Origin: DAOUTY01 sp964453665
GTDB taxonomy: Bacteria > Chloroflexota > Dehalococcoidia > SZUA-161
Reading direction: 5' to 3'
DNA length: 59,404 nt
Assembly (NCBI GenBank): GCA_964453665.1
Contig: CAYVQT010000014.1
Span: 1 to 59,404 of the forward strand
Part shown: piece by piece, positions 52,375 to 59,404 of the stretch
How positions within the stretch are numbered: the stretch's first letter is position 1
Layout: each line of letters opens with the position of its first letter
Program-made: the position numbers and the translations under genes
The notes under the pieces: model-generated
Seen by the model: only the letters and a program-made list of their open reading frames with translations
Told to the model about the DNA's origin: nothing
The model's database searches: none

Positions 52375-53199
52375 TTAACATTGATGCCGAATTAAACCTT
52401 CCCAATTTCTAAATGGTAAGTTAATACCCGCTGTTACTGCGGGTGTCCTGTCTTTCAGCGACATATGAGGTCGGAAAAAGTTATAGTGTATCAGGAATCC
52501 GCCTAAAAAGAGCTTCGCTGACTTGCTGTTCTTGAGTCCCCGCATTATCTTGGTTCTATCTTTGAGTGTCCCGTGAAACCGCTCTATCAGGTTCGTATTT
52601 ATCTCGTGGGTTATACCTTTAATCTTAAGGTGATATGATTGAGAACCGAATACACGTTCTATACCTTCGGGATATGCTGGCATGGAATCAGTAATGATAA
52701 ACCGAGGATTGCGGCTTGCGTTCTCTCTCGCATCCTTGAGCGTTCTCATTACATCATATATCGTTCGACTTGGTGATAGGTGAGAACCTAAGAGAAACCG
52801 TGTCTTTTCATCTATAACATCCCAGAACCAAAGCTTAACACCTGAATCCAGTTTAATTACAGTCTCGTCAACAACCCACGTATTGCCACTTTTAGCTTCG
52901 TGGTCATCAAGTACGTGTGAAGCTAACTTCGTGTATTTCACTATCCAGCGGTAGATAGTAGAGGTCTCGAAATACTCAAGGTAGATTTGCTGTATCTGAC
53001 GCTGGATTTTCAATAGCGATTGCCCTTCATAGAACATATTTAATGCCATGCCTAAAATCTGATAACTGCATCTGCCCCGCTCCGGTGCATCTCTGTCTGC
53101 AAATGTGCGCTCGCATGACTTACACTTGTAATATTGAATACCCCGCCGTACCCCGTATCTTACGACTGAGGTAGATTCGCAAAATTTACAGTTCATCAA
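52375..53199 (-). CDS. DDE transposase with N-terminal zinc ribbon (IS6-like)
   Basis: A 274-residue transposase. The N-terminal ribbon is CKFCESTSVV...YKCKSCERTF, then a helix-turn-helix region, then the DDE catalytic core: Asp in WVVDETVIKL, Asp in FIITDSMPAYP and Glu in NLIERFHGTLKDR, ending in YNFFRPHMSLKDRTPA. This resembles IS6-like or related elements common in archaea and Chloroflexota. It appears intact. I could not find convincing terminal inverted repeats on both sides, so the element boundaries are undetermined. Confidence 0.88.
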   Translation of the reverse strand: MMNCKFCESTSVVRYGVRRGIQYYKCKSCERTFADRDAPERGRCSYQILGMALNMFYEGQSLLKIQRQIQQIYLEYFETSTIYRWIVKYTKLASHVLDDHEAKSGNTWVVDETVIKLDSGVKLWFWDVIDEKTRFLLGSHLSPSRTIYDVMRTLKDARENASRNPRFIITDSMPAYPEGIERVFGSQSYHLKIKGITHEINTNLIERFHGTLKDRTKIMRGLKNSKSAKLFLGGFLIHYNFFRPHMSLKDRTPAVTAGINLPFRNWEGLIRHQC

Positions 53200-53279
53200 A
53201 CAAATTCACTTTATCTAAGGTGATGTTCCCTTTTAGGCACGTAAGTAGTAGGCATATTGAAATTTGTGATATACTTAAG

Positions 53280-53533
53280 ATGGTTGGTTGAGTGGTAGCA
53301 CGTCCACCAACCGTGTTTGTCTAGTTAGGTGTAGAGCGATAGTGCTCTGGCACTTTCACTTTGCCATTATCAGTCTTCCTGACGTGTGGCTTGACGTGCA
53401 CAATCTTTTTCCCTCGGTCGGTTTTGGCCAAGCATTCCTCCTTTCTAGGGCGATGTGTATAACCCCCTTAGAAAAAGCGGTTGCCCATGAGAGGAAACTT
53501 GCACCTGGATAGGGAGGCGACGTGCTACCACGC
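53280..53533 (+). ncRNA. Candidate structured non-coding RNA, about 250 nt, with own promoter
   Basis: An extended -10 (TGATATACT, 53267-53275) predicts a start near 53282, exactly at the base of the structure. Two 13-nt strands, GTGGTAGCACGTC (53292-53304) and GACGTGCTACCAC (53519-53531), are perfectly complementary and would close a long-range helix. Inside are AGAGC/GCTCT (53333-53348), TGGCA/TGCCA (53348-53366) and a nested stem CAAG...TTCCTC/GAGGAA...CTTG (53429-53440/53491-53501) topped by TTCTAGGG/CCCTTAGAA. The 5' strand can alternatively fold locally (GTGG/CCAC inside GGTTG/CAACC), like a switch. It matches no RNA family I know. A frame at 53288-53512 has no start signal and is not called. 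Confidence 0.5.
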
Positions 53534-53599
53534 TGATTGTAGACGAGGTAAATAGAAGTGTCAACCTTTCCTTAGAGGCACGTATTTAATTGTGCCAAT

Positions 53600-53628
53600 T
53601 TGCCCCTCTTACATAATGGGTGTAAAAT
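53600..53628 (+). promoter_or_regulatory. Promoter of the small-gene operon in the transposon
   Basis: TTGCCC (53600-53605), 17-nt spacer, TAAAAT (53623-53628), 35 bp before ATG 53664. Confidence 0.6.
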
Positions 53629-53663
53629 AATAGCCTACAAGTTTAGAATACTTGGAGGTTATC

Positions 53664-53963
53664 ATGTCTGACGAAATTGCTAAGATTCCAGAGTATTATA
53701 GTGATTCTTTTCGCTTCTCGTTATCGCCGTATGGGGTTTCGTTTACGTTTTCTTTGAATATACCACACCCCTCAGCATCGAAAGTAGAACCGGGTACTGA
53801 TTTGTTTAATTTGAGGATGTCCCTTGAGCAAGCGAAGGTTATGGCAATGATGCTTCGACGTAATCTAAAGAGCTATGAAAAGCAAAATGATTTGGAGATT
53901 TCCCTTCCAGCACAATTATATACCCAATTGGGTATAGCCCGTGAAGATTGGGGAGATGTCTAG
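53664..53963 (+). CDS. DUF3467-like small protein
   Basis: A 99-residue protein from ATG 53664 (ribosome site GGAGGT); an in-frame TTG at 53652 lies upstream of the site. The layout PEYYSDSFRFSLSPYGVSF, then VEPGTDLFNLRMSLEQAKVM, then LKSYEKQNDLEISLP follows the DUF3467 pattern (Y-S/N, ...SPxxFxxxF, ...ri.mS..qAk.l...L...i..YE). Function of that family is unknown. It overlaps the next gene by 8 bp and is the first of a run of four small genes. Confidence 0.7.
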   Translation: MSDEIAKIPEYYSDSFRFSLSPYGVSFTFSLNIPHPSASKVEPGTDLFNLRMSLEQAKVMAMMLRRNLKSYEKQNDLEISLPAQLYTQLGIAREDWGDV

Positions 53964-54282
53964 TCACTTATCTGATATAATAAGTGCTTTAATGGATCGG
54001 GATTATCTTCTCACACTTCATATTTGGGAAAACTTTGCAACTGAATATAATAGACCGCCCCCATCTTCAATAATAAGTTCAGTTAGAAATGATAAACCCG
54101 AAATATTGGAGAATTATCCTAATGATCCGAGAGGGGCATGCTGTCTTATACTAAGCGAAAGTACTAATGGTAAAAAGATACATAGTGTGGTAACATATGG
54201 GGAGAGGCCAGTGAGGATAATAACGGCTTACTACCCTTCCCCTGATATATGGAGTAATGATAGGGAAAGGAGATCAAAGTAG
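53956..54282 (+). CDS. DUF4258-like protein (possible toxin-type RelE-fold)
   Basis: A 108-residue protein from ATG 53956, overlapping the preceding gene. The second half reads GACCLILSEST...KIHSVVTYGERPVRIITAYYPSPDIW, close to the DUF4258 pattern (gG.plHvVv...d..iITaY.P....W...RR), with a basic tail DRERRSK. DUF4258 proteins often sit in toxin-antitoxin-like pairs with a small zinc-finger antitoxin, but the following gene lacks a clear YgiT finger, so the pairing is only suggestive. Confidence 0.65.
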   Translation: MSSHLSDIISALMDRDYLLTLHIWENFATEYNRPPPSSIISSVRNDKPEILENYPNDPRGACCLILSESTNGKKIHSVVTYGERPVRIITAYYPSPDIWSNDRERRSK

Positions 54283-54286
54283 GGAT

Positions 54287-54547
54287 ATGAAAAAACGGAG
54301 AAAGAGTATTCCAGTATATGGCGATGATAATGTTACATTAACAGTTCTTGTGGATGCGAACAATGAGGCGTGGTTAACCCCTGGACAAATTGAACATTTA
54401 GAGTCTATTTATAATTGGAAGAGGTATTATTATAGCTTGGATGTTCCGGCAACAAGTGGCGTGAAGACTTCTGATTACAAGAAGAGTGTGGTTTTGCCTA
54501 GTACTGCTGTTGTACAGGAGCGTTGTTATGCAACGCAAGGAACCTAA
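54287..54547 (+). CDS. Hypothetical protein, 86 aa
   Basis: Starts at ATG 54287 with MKKRRKSIPVYGDDNVTL, 4 bp after the DUF4258-like gene; a longer in-frame start at 54257 overlaps that gene. It has a VLVDANNEAWLTPGQIEHL segment and no recognisable domain. Position suggests the partner of the DUF4258-like protein. It overlaps the next gene by 20 bp. Confidence 0.5.
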   Translation: MKKRRKSIPVYGDDNVTLTVLVDANNEAWLTPGQIEHLESIYNWKRYYYSLDVPATSGVKTSDYKKSVVLPSTAVVQERCYATQGT

Positions 54548-54677
54548 ACTACGTGGTGAGATAGATACAAAGCATAAAAAACTTGAAGAATATAAGCCTG
54601 GTGCTACCCAGGCTCAAGTCTTCAAGGCACTAAAGAAAGTTGCAAAGTCCCCTAAGCCTTCCGAGAAGCCTTCCTAA
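54528..54677 (+). CDS. Small basic protein, 49 aa
   Basis: ATG 54528 follows CAGGAGCGTTGTT, a good ribosome site. The product (MQRKEPKLRGEIDTKHKKL ... GATQAQVFKALKKVAK) is short, charged and probably helical, ending SPKPSEKPS. Its last 26 bases overlap the 3' end of the converging transposase gene. Similar short partners accompany RelE-like genes elsewhere, which makes an antitoxin role conceivable. Not recognised. Confidence 0.5.
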   Translation: MQRKEPKLRGEIDTKHKKLEEYKPGATQAQVFKALKKVAKSPKPSEKPS

Positions 54678-55533
54678 CTGCTTCGTTTATCATTGTGAGA
54701 AACATTGGTTCCTCATCGTTCCTATGGTTGTATCGGAAGCTATATTCATCAACGTATTCCTGTAAGTGTTCAGGCGTTACGTGATGGTATGTTCCGTCAA
54801 TACTTCGTTTTAGCTGGCTCCAGAATCCCTCAATACTATTGGTATGAATATCCTTGCCAGTAACGTAGACTTTCTTTGAGTGGGCTACAGTTTGGTGTTT
54901 GAAACCAAGTTTGGTAAGGGACTGATAGCTCAACAAATCGTCAGTATAAACATCAGCACACTTTATAACGTTAGCTTCGATATAGGGGATTAAGGTTCTG
55001 GCTTTAACATCAGGCACTACAATTGCTCTAACTTTGCCCTTTCTTTCAACCATACCTAGTACAACGCTCTTATTCTCGGAACCTCGGCCACGTTTACCGT
55101 GACTCTTCCCGCCAATATAGGTTTCGTCAATCTCTACCTTACCCAAGAACTTTATCTCCTGTCCAGCAGAGAGAATTGACCTGATTTGCTTCCACATTCT
55201 ATAACCAGTCTTAACGGTAACACCTAAATCTCGACTTAATTGACGGGATGAAATACCGCATCTGGTTACAGCCATTATTGCTATGGATCTAAACCAGAGT
55301 CTTAAGTGACTAAACTTAGTATCCTGAAAGATCGTGCCGGCCATTGGATAGATATGGTTGCCGCAATATTCACATGAGTAGCATGGCCTATCCTGAATAC
55401 GGTAGTGATTGGTTGCCTTGTCGCATTTCACGCACTTTACGCCATTAGGCCAACGAGTTTTGAATAACCATTCTAGGCAGGCATCATCATCAGGGAAATC
55501 TCTTTCAAAATCTTTCGTGCTGTACTTTTTCAT
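54652..55533 (-). CDS. IS1595-family (ISXO2-like) transposase
   Basis: A 293-residue transposase with N-terminal zinc ribbon (VKCVKCDKATNHYR...CEYCGNHIYPMAGT), a helix-turn-helix (CGISSRQLSRDLGVTVKT) and the DDE core: Asp in VEIDETYIGGKSHGKRG, Asp in DVYTDDLLSYQSL, Asn/Glu in IHTNSIEGFWSQLKR. The domain order is diagnostic of IS1595. It looks intact. Promoter listed separately. Confidence 0.92.
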   Translation of the reverse strand: MKKYSTKDFERDFPDDDACLEWLFKTRWPNGVKCVKCDKATNHYRIQDRPCYSCEYCGNHIYPMAGTIFQDTKFSHLRLWFRSIAIMAVTRCGISSRQLSRDLGVTVKTGYRMWKQIRSILSAGQEIKFLGKVEIDETYIGGKSHGKRGRGSENKSVVLGMVERKGKVRAIVVPDVKARTLIPYIEANVIKCADVYTDDLLSYQSLTKLGFKHQTVAHSKKVYVTGKDIHTNSIEGFWSQLKRSIDGTYHHVTPEHLQEYVDEYSFRYNHRNDEEPMFLTMINEAVRKASRKA

Positions 55534-55562
55534 GACTTACCATCCTTAACTATTTCATGAAT

Positions 55563-55591
55563 AGTCTATCACAAAATAGTACGTGTGTCAA
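55563..55591 (-). promoter_or_regulatory. Promoter of the IS1595 transposase gene
   Basis: On the minus strand TTGACA (55591-55586), 17-nt spacer, TAGACT (55568-55563). The -35 lies inside the terminal inverted repeat, as is common for insertion sequences. Confidence 0.65.
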
Positions 55592-55604
55592 GGGGAACAT
55601 CGCC

Positions 55605-55853
55605 AAAAATAAAGAAACACACGAGAATAAACATTTTAGAGAGTATCTAGAAACAAAAGTAGCAGGAACTGCACTTGAAAGGGGAATAGATGTTAATCTT
55701 ACTATTCAAGGCCTTAATTCAAAGGAATCCTATGGTCTATTAGCGGTTGATTACTTCTCTTGGTCGATATTCAGAAAGTTTGAATACAATGATAATCGGT
55801 TTTTTGAATTGTTTAAACATAAATTGAAGCGGAGGCGAGAGTGGTATATATAA
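55605..55853 (+). pseudogene. C-terminal fragment of a DUF3800-like gene cut by the transposon
   Basis: From the transposon end an open frame encodes about 82 residues: HFREYLETKVAGTALERGID, then LNSKESYGLLAVDYFSWSIF, then a basic tail. This matches the C-terminus of DUF3800 proteins (...S...yGLqavDf.sWaifrk.e). The frame could begin at ATG 55557, but that part lies inside the inverted repeat, and the N-terminal domain with its acidic residues is missing. The missing half is not found to the left of the element. Confidence 0.65.
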
Positions 55854-56064
55854 AAAAGAGAAGCGTTACTTTGGATGCGGTTGCGATAACACGCAACTTA
55901 TGTCTCTAAAAGAAGGCACACATCCCAAAGACTTACTGCACTTCTCAATTTAACTATATCTATAATATGGGGAAAAGTCAATACCTAATCCTAAAGGTAC
56001 TATTGCGTCAATAGTCCTATAATTGTACCTTTCACCTGTGACCATCCTTTTCGGATATAATAGC

Positions 56065-56093
56065 TTGAGATATTCTGCTACGATGTGTATAAT
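56065..56093 (+). promoter_or_regulatory. Promoter before the TAG-interrupted membrane protein gene
   Basis: TTGAGA (56065-56070), 17-nt spacer, perfect TATAAT (56088-56093), 37 bp before ATG 56130. Upstream, a nested palindrome (AGGTAC 55995-56000 with GTACCT 56025-56030, enclosing ACTATTG/CAATAGT) may be an operator. Confidence 0.65.
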
Positions 56094-56129
56094 AACTGAA
56101 ATAATTTAATAATCATTCGAAATACTGTT

Positions 56130-56780
56130 ATGGTTCACGATTGGGTCGACTATCTTTCAGCGATATCAAGTGTCATTGTAATCCTAGCAGGTGGCATTTG
56201 GGCTCTATGGATGTACCTACAGAGGCGTCAGCGCTTCCCAAAAGCGAATCTGGAAGATGAAGTAATGGCGATTCAACTAAATGACAAACATGTATGTATT
56301 CACATTGCCACAAAGATTACAAATATTGGAAGTGGCGTATTACAGATGAAGTCCGCCAGAAGTTCGATTCATCAGGTATTGCCACTTGGAGATGAAATGC
56401 AACAACGATTAGATAGTGAGGATGCTTTATATGATGACGTGCGAAAAGAAATCAAGTGGCCAGAGCTGGGGATAAATGAATGTAACTAGCCTGTCGAAAT
56501 TGAGCCTGGAGAAGAAGATATCTGCCATTTTGACCTAGTTATACCTCCAGGGCAGGAGGTTATCTACGTTTATCAGTATTTCAAGAATATACGTAAGAAG
56601 AATAAAGAAATAGGGTGGTCAATATCCGCATTATATAATGTAGACGAAATACTAATACCAGGGGGTTTGAAGATGAGACCTCAACAACAAGGGCCCAAGC
56701 CTAAGCCAAAACCTACACCTAAACCCGCAAAACCTACACCTAAAAGCATTCCACACAGACAACAACCACCGAAAAAATGA
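56130..56780 (+). pseudogene. Membrane-anchored hypothetical protein interrupted by an in-frame TAG
   Basis: Read through, this is a 216-codon gene: one N-terminal membrane segment (YLSAISSVIVILAGGIWAL, about residues 9-27), a basic stop-transfer (YLQRRQRFPKAN), a beta-rich cytoplasmic part and a tail of PKPKPTPKP type. TAG at 56487-56489 (codon 120) splits it, but the frame continues without other damage (PVEIEPGEEDICHFDL and onward) to TGA 56778. That single nonsense codon suggests very recent inactivation or a sequencing error. The ATG has no clear Shine-Dalgarno, but a strong promoter is present. Function unknown. Confidence 0.7.
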
Positions 56781-56812
56781 ACAATTCAATCCATAAGCTT
56801 TGAAGTAATTTA

Positions 56813-56869
56813 ACACGCCACCCACATACAGTGTAGGTAACATGAGGGAAAGCCCCTCACCCGGCGTGT
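56813..56869 (+). other. Branched RNA-like structure upstream of a small gene
   Basis: ACACGCC (56813-56819) pairs with GGCGTGT (56863-56869), enclosing a small hairpin (CAC/GTG near 56823-56833) and a firm one (TGAGGG 56843-56848 with CCCTCA 56854-56859): a three-way junction 32 bp before ATG 56901. It could be a cis-regulatory leader. It matches no riboswitch I know. Confidence 0.4.
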
Positions 56870-56900
56870 CCCTGGTTAAGCTGTAATTCGTGGAGTAGAG

Positions 56901-57080
56901 ATGCCGAAAAGTCAGGACGAGTACTGGGCAAGCAAGAGCGAAAAAAGAATATGGTGCTATAAGCACAATGTGCTTCATAAGAAGAAAGAACCATGTCCGA
57001 AATGTCTGGCGGAGAAAATGCAGACCGACATTGATTCAAAAAGGATTCTGGATGAAGTGTTTAAACGTGATGATAAATAG
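56901..57080 (+). CDS. Small CxxC protein, 59 aa
   Basis: ATG 56901 follows GTGGAGTAGAG with correct spacing. The product starts MPKSQDEYWASKSEKRIWCY, has a KKKEPCPKCLAEKM half zinc-finger, and ends in a charged tail. Three Cys plus His residues suggest metal binding. It is not a family I can name. It lies just after the interrupted membrane protein gene, possibly in the same transcript. Confidence 0.6.
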   Translation: MPKSQDEYWASKSEKRIWCYKHNVLHKKKEPCPKCLAEKMQTDIDSKRILDEVFKRDDK

Positions 57081-57252
57081 CCAGGCTGTTTGATGGTGTA
57101 GCGAAGCCTTTGAACATAACAGCAGTACGCTTGTTGTTCTGGAAATTTCAATGTTTCCACCTTGATCTTCAACTTTTTCAGCATGCGGTCGACAGGAATC
57201 TTGAGCGCGAAACGTCACTTGTACCGAGGGTAAGGCAGCGTACATATGCTGC

Positions 57253-57340
57253 AAATCCCCCCTTTGGCAAAGGGGGGAAGGGGGGATTTGAGTTATTCAG
57301 ATATCTGTAATCCCCCTGAATCCCCCTTTAGAAAAGGGGG
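57253..57340. repeat. G-tract/C-tract palindromic repeats
   Basis: Two hairpin units of the AATCCCCC(T)n type: AAATCCCCCC with GGGGGGATTT (57253-57289, containing CCCCCCTTT/AAAGGGGGG) and CCCCC/GGGGG (57322-57340). These are common dispersed elements in environmental bacterial genomes. The rest of the 323-bp gap 57081-57403 shows no gene. Confidence 0.7.
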
Positions 57341-57403
57341 ACTTTTAGTAGCCTCTCTCGCTATGGCGATGCCCTGTATCGGTGGATAGCATTTACGCCT
57401 GTA

Positions 57404-59113
57404 TTACTTCCTGTGCATCTCAACGAGCTTGCGCCTCGTTTCCACTCCCAGGTAGTTGGCGAAACCCAGAACGGCGGGATCGGTCCTGACGTCGAGCACT
57501 GCGGGCAGCCCCGAGTCGAAGGCCCTCTTTAAGGCGGGCTGGATCTGTCCCGGATCGGTTACCAGCTCTCCGTAGGCCCCCAGGCTCTGCGCGTACATGT
57601 CATACCTCACGTCCTCGCTCAGGCTGGAGCAGAACTCGCCGCACTTGTTCAGCTGCTGGTCGTGGGCGACCATGCCCCACTGGCAGTCGTTGCCTACGAC
57701 GACCACGATCTGCTTGTTGTGCCTAACCGCCGTGTCGATCTCGCTGGCATTGAACATAAAGGAGCCGTCGCCGGTTACTACGAGGACTCTCTTATCCGGC
57801 TTCGCCGTCTTGACGCCTATTGCGTAGGGAATTCCTCCCCCCAGATGTCCCAGGGAGCCGCCCTGGGCATTTATGAAGCTGCCGGGAAAGCTGGCGCGGT
57901 AAAGGGCGGTGACGTGGGCGTTGATATCCCCGCCGTCCATTACGATGTGTGCATCCCTGCCCAGGAACTCGCACACCTCTTTACCGAGCCGGCCGGGATG
58001 AACAGGGACATCCGAACTGGTCGCCCCCGCTTGCAGCGTGTCCTCAACAGACCTGGCGATGCTCTTCATGTTTCTCACCCACTCCGTCTCCTCGCGTTTG
58101 CCCCCGCCGCTCTTGAGCGCTTCCTGCGCTGATTCAGTCAACTGGGTCAGGACGGCTCTGGCGTCTCCCCAGATGCCGATGTCAACGGGCCTGTTTCTGC
58201 CTATCTCTAGGGGCTCGATATCCACGGAGACCACCCTTACATCGGGCGCATAGAAATTGCCGGCGCCGTAGCCCAGGAACTCCTCGAACCTTACCCCGAT
58301 CGCCAGGAGCACATCGGCCCCCGCTATGCTCCCGAAATCCAGCCCGACGGGGCCCCCGCAGAGCGGGTGATCGTCCGGTATGCAGCCTTTCCCCCCCAGC
58401 TCGTAGCATACGGGTATATTTGTAAGCTCAGCGAACTGTACGAGCTCATCCGACGCGCCCGACCAGAGAATTCCGGCCCCGATCAGTATCCCCGGCCTTT
58501 CGGCATTCAGTAGCCATTCTGCGGCCTTTTTTACCAGCGCGGGATCACCGTACGGACGCGCTCTGGTCCTGTACCTTTCCGGCGGGATGAGCGGGGCTTC
58601 CTCCTCCTCGATATTGAGCAGCAGGATATCATAGGGAAAATCCAGCAGCACGGGTCCTTTGCGGCCGGTATCGGCGTATCTGAAAGCGGTGGCAACGTAT
58701 TCCGGCAGCCGCCGCGTTGTCGCGCAACATCCCCTCCACTTGGTAATCGACCGGTACATGTCTCTTGAATCGAACTCCTGTATGGCTCCCTTTCCCTCGA
58801 AGAACTGCGGCGTATGAGTGCAGATGCCGACAACGGGCGCGCAGGCATACCACGCGGTGGTTATGCCCGGCGTCATGTTGATTACCCCCGGCCCCGAAGT
58901 GACCATGGTCACCCCGGGCTCGCCGGTGGCTATCGCATAGCCGGTTGCGGCGTTGGCCACAGCCTGTTCATGCCTCATGTCGATGAGCTCTATACCCTCA
59001 TCCACGCACTTATCATATATCTCGCTTATCTCGCCGCTGAGGGTGAAGATGTGTTTCACCCCCTCACTCTTCAAAGCCCTGGCGACAAGTGTGCTCCCTT
59101 TTACTTCTGCCAT
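57404..59113 (-). CDS. ThDP-dependent enzyme (acetolactate synthase / oxalyl-CoA decarboxylase / 2-hydroxyacyl-CoA lyase group)
   Basis: A 569-residue ThDP enzyme with three domains: PYR (catalytic Glu in IDMRHEQAVANAATGYA, about residue 50; SGPGVINMTPG), a central Rossmann-like domain (ILIGAGILWSGAS) and PP (ThDP/Mg site VTGDGSFMFNASE ... NDCQWGM). GAIQEFDSRDMYRSITKW corresponds to the GAFQExD stretch of the group. No ADP-binding or FAD-specific signature is clear to me, so substrate is open: pyruvate-type 2-oxoacid or acyl-CoA. It is monocistronic here. The last 291 bp of the window contain no recognisable gene. Confidence 0.88.
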   Translation of the reverse strand: MAEVKGSTLVARALKSEGVKHIFTLSGEISEIYDKCVDEGIELIDMRHEQAVANAATGYAIATGEPGVTMVTSGPGVINMTPGITTAWYACAPVVGICTHTPQFFEGKGAIQEFDSRDMYRSITKWRGCCATTRRLPEYVATAFRYADTGRKGPVLLDFPYDILLLNIEEEEAPLIPPERYRTRARPYGDPALVKKAAEWLLNAERPGILIGAGILWSGASDELVQFAELTNIPVCYELGGKGCIPDDHPLCGGPVGLDFGSIAGADVLLAIGVRFEEFLGYGAGNFYAPDVRVVSVDIEPLEIGRNRPVDIGIWGDARAVLTQLTESAQEALKSGGGKREETEWVRNMKSIARSVEDTLQAGATSSDVPVHPGRLGKEVCEFLGRDAHIVMDGGDINAHVTALYRASFPGSFINAQGGSLGHLGGGIPYAIGVKTAKPDKRVLVVTGDGSFMFNASEIDTAVRHNKQIVVVVGNDCQWGMVAHDQQLNKCGEFCSSLSEDVRYDMYAQSLGAYGELVTDPGQIQPALKRAFDSGLPAVLDVRTDPAVLGFANYLGVETRRKLVEMHRK

Positions 59114-59404
59114 TTCAACCTCCGATGTCTGGTATTTTCGATAGCTTATCAGGCCTCTACTGCTGCCACGTGCGGTCGGGCCTGAAAGCTTGGCGCTGCG
59201 TTCTAATGATTATACGCTGATTTTCCGGTGGAATTTCAGGATGTGATTCTAAACTATTCATCCGCAGTTTTCAAACAAACGGGTCAGCGGGTATTACTGC
59301 AATGAGATTGATTAGACGAATTCCCTGTGTTAATCTCTCACTAAATTATTTAGGGAACCTCTGATCAAGTTTACGAAACCTAATTTTCAGTTCAGATCTT
59401 CGGT

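Larger units (their letters stand above)
53219..55604. mobile_element. Candidate IS1595-type transposon with passenger genes
   Basis: Imperfect inverted repeats bound a 2386-bp segment: the left end at 53219-53243 and the right end at 55580-55604 match at 20 of 25 positions, both starting GG(T/C)GATGTTCCC from outside. Inside lie a candidate structured RNA, four small plus-strand genes and an IS1595-type transposase gene on the minus strand. The right end falls exactly where a DUF3800-like frame begins, as expected for an insertion. Flanking 8-bp sequences (TTATCTAA and AAAAATAA) are not a duplication, so it may have been rearranged. IS1595-family elements with passenger genes are known. The boundary call is inferred. 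Confidence 0.5.

Noticed and set aside
53288..53312. T-box or tRNA-like signal (GTGGTAGCACG; GAGTGGTAG resembles a D-loop)
   Set aside because: There is no specifier loop, T-arm, acceptor stem or downstream aminoacyl-tRNA synthetase or amino-acid gene.
53211..55612. 8-bp target duplication at the transposon ends
   Set aside because: The flanks TTATCTAA and AAAAATAA differ, so no duplication can be claimed.
56487..56489. In-frame TAG as pyrrolysine
   Set aside because: No methylamine methyltransferase context or pyl genes are in the window, and the protein is not of a Pyl-containing family.
48019..59113. Oxalate degradation unit (formyl-CoA transferase plus oxalyl-CoA decarboxylase)
   Set aside because: The ThDP gene is 7-9 kb from the CoA-transferases beyond the mobile elements, on the other strand, and the transferases are paired and partly lack the catalytic Asp of Frc.

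Overview
The window looks like a chromosomal stretch from an anaerobic or microaerophilic Chloroflexota bacterium, most likely a Dehalococcoidia-type lineage. This is inferred from gene content and not proved: B12-dependent methylmalonyl-CoA mutase, a short 'core' MetE-like methionine synthase, QueH, many CoA-handling enzymes and moderate GC. Most genes are packed in short operons with clear Shine-Dalgarno sites. Three stretches look different (7.7-9.1, 30.4-31.3 and 52.0-57.4 kb): richer in A/T or in repeats, with small unknown genes, broken genes and transposases.

Layout. 0-3.8 kb is an oxidative-stress block: a PerR-like regulator, KatG, the decayed tail of a second catalase, and a peroxiredoxin whose active-site codon is TGA, followed at the canonical distance by a SECIS-like hairpin (a probable selenoprotein). 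3.9-7.7 kb is one giant Ser/Thr kinase with two seven-bladed WD40 propellers, part of which is a fresh 126-bp tandem duplication. 7.9-9.1 kb holds three unrecognised small genes. 9.3-12.6 kb holds two unlike class III CoA-transferases plus a transglutaminase-like protein; the same set of three recurs at 47.1-50.5 kb. 12.7-25.8 kb is mostly housekeeping: YjbQ, a CoA-disulfide-reductase-like flavoenzyme, QueH, RuvB, the methylmalonyl-CoA mutase/epimerase set, YebC-RuvC-RuvA, a VTT membrane protein, GyrA and a TPR protein.

26.2-33.3 kb connects purine and methionine salvage: hypoxanthine phosphoribosyltransferase, adenine deaminase, MtnA, MTA phosphorylase and core MetE. It pairs with AhcY and MetK at 41.0-43.5 kb. 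A broken REP-associated transposase (RAYT) sits inside this block, surrounded by the GTAG-headed hairpin repeats such enzymes act on; two further copies lie upstream of ruvB. 33.3-37.8 kb is a thiolase / DUF35 / HMG-CoA-synthase-like / thiolase cluster. 40.0-47.1 kb runs as a tight operon from a PHP phosphoesterase through AhcY and MetK into sugar-nucleotide metabolism (NDP-sugar pyrophosphorylase, phosphohexomutase, PGI/PMI isomerase).

52.0-57.4 kb is the accessory zone: one DDE transposase, then a probable IS1595-type transposon bounded by imperfect 25-bp inverted repeats. That element carries a candidate structured RNA with its own promoter, four small genes (including DUF3467-like and DUF4258-like ones) and the transposase, and it appears to have cut into a DUF3800-type gene. 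Next come a membrane-protein gene stopped by an in-frame TAG and a 59-residue CxxC protein. The window closes with a ThDP-dependent enzyme of the acetolactate synthase/oxalyl-CoA decarboxylase group. I saw no rRNA, no convincing tRNA and no CRISPR array.
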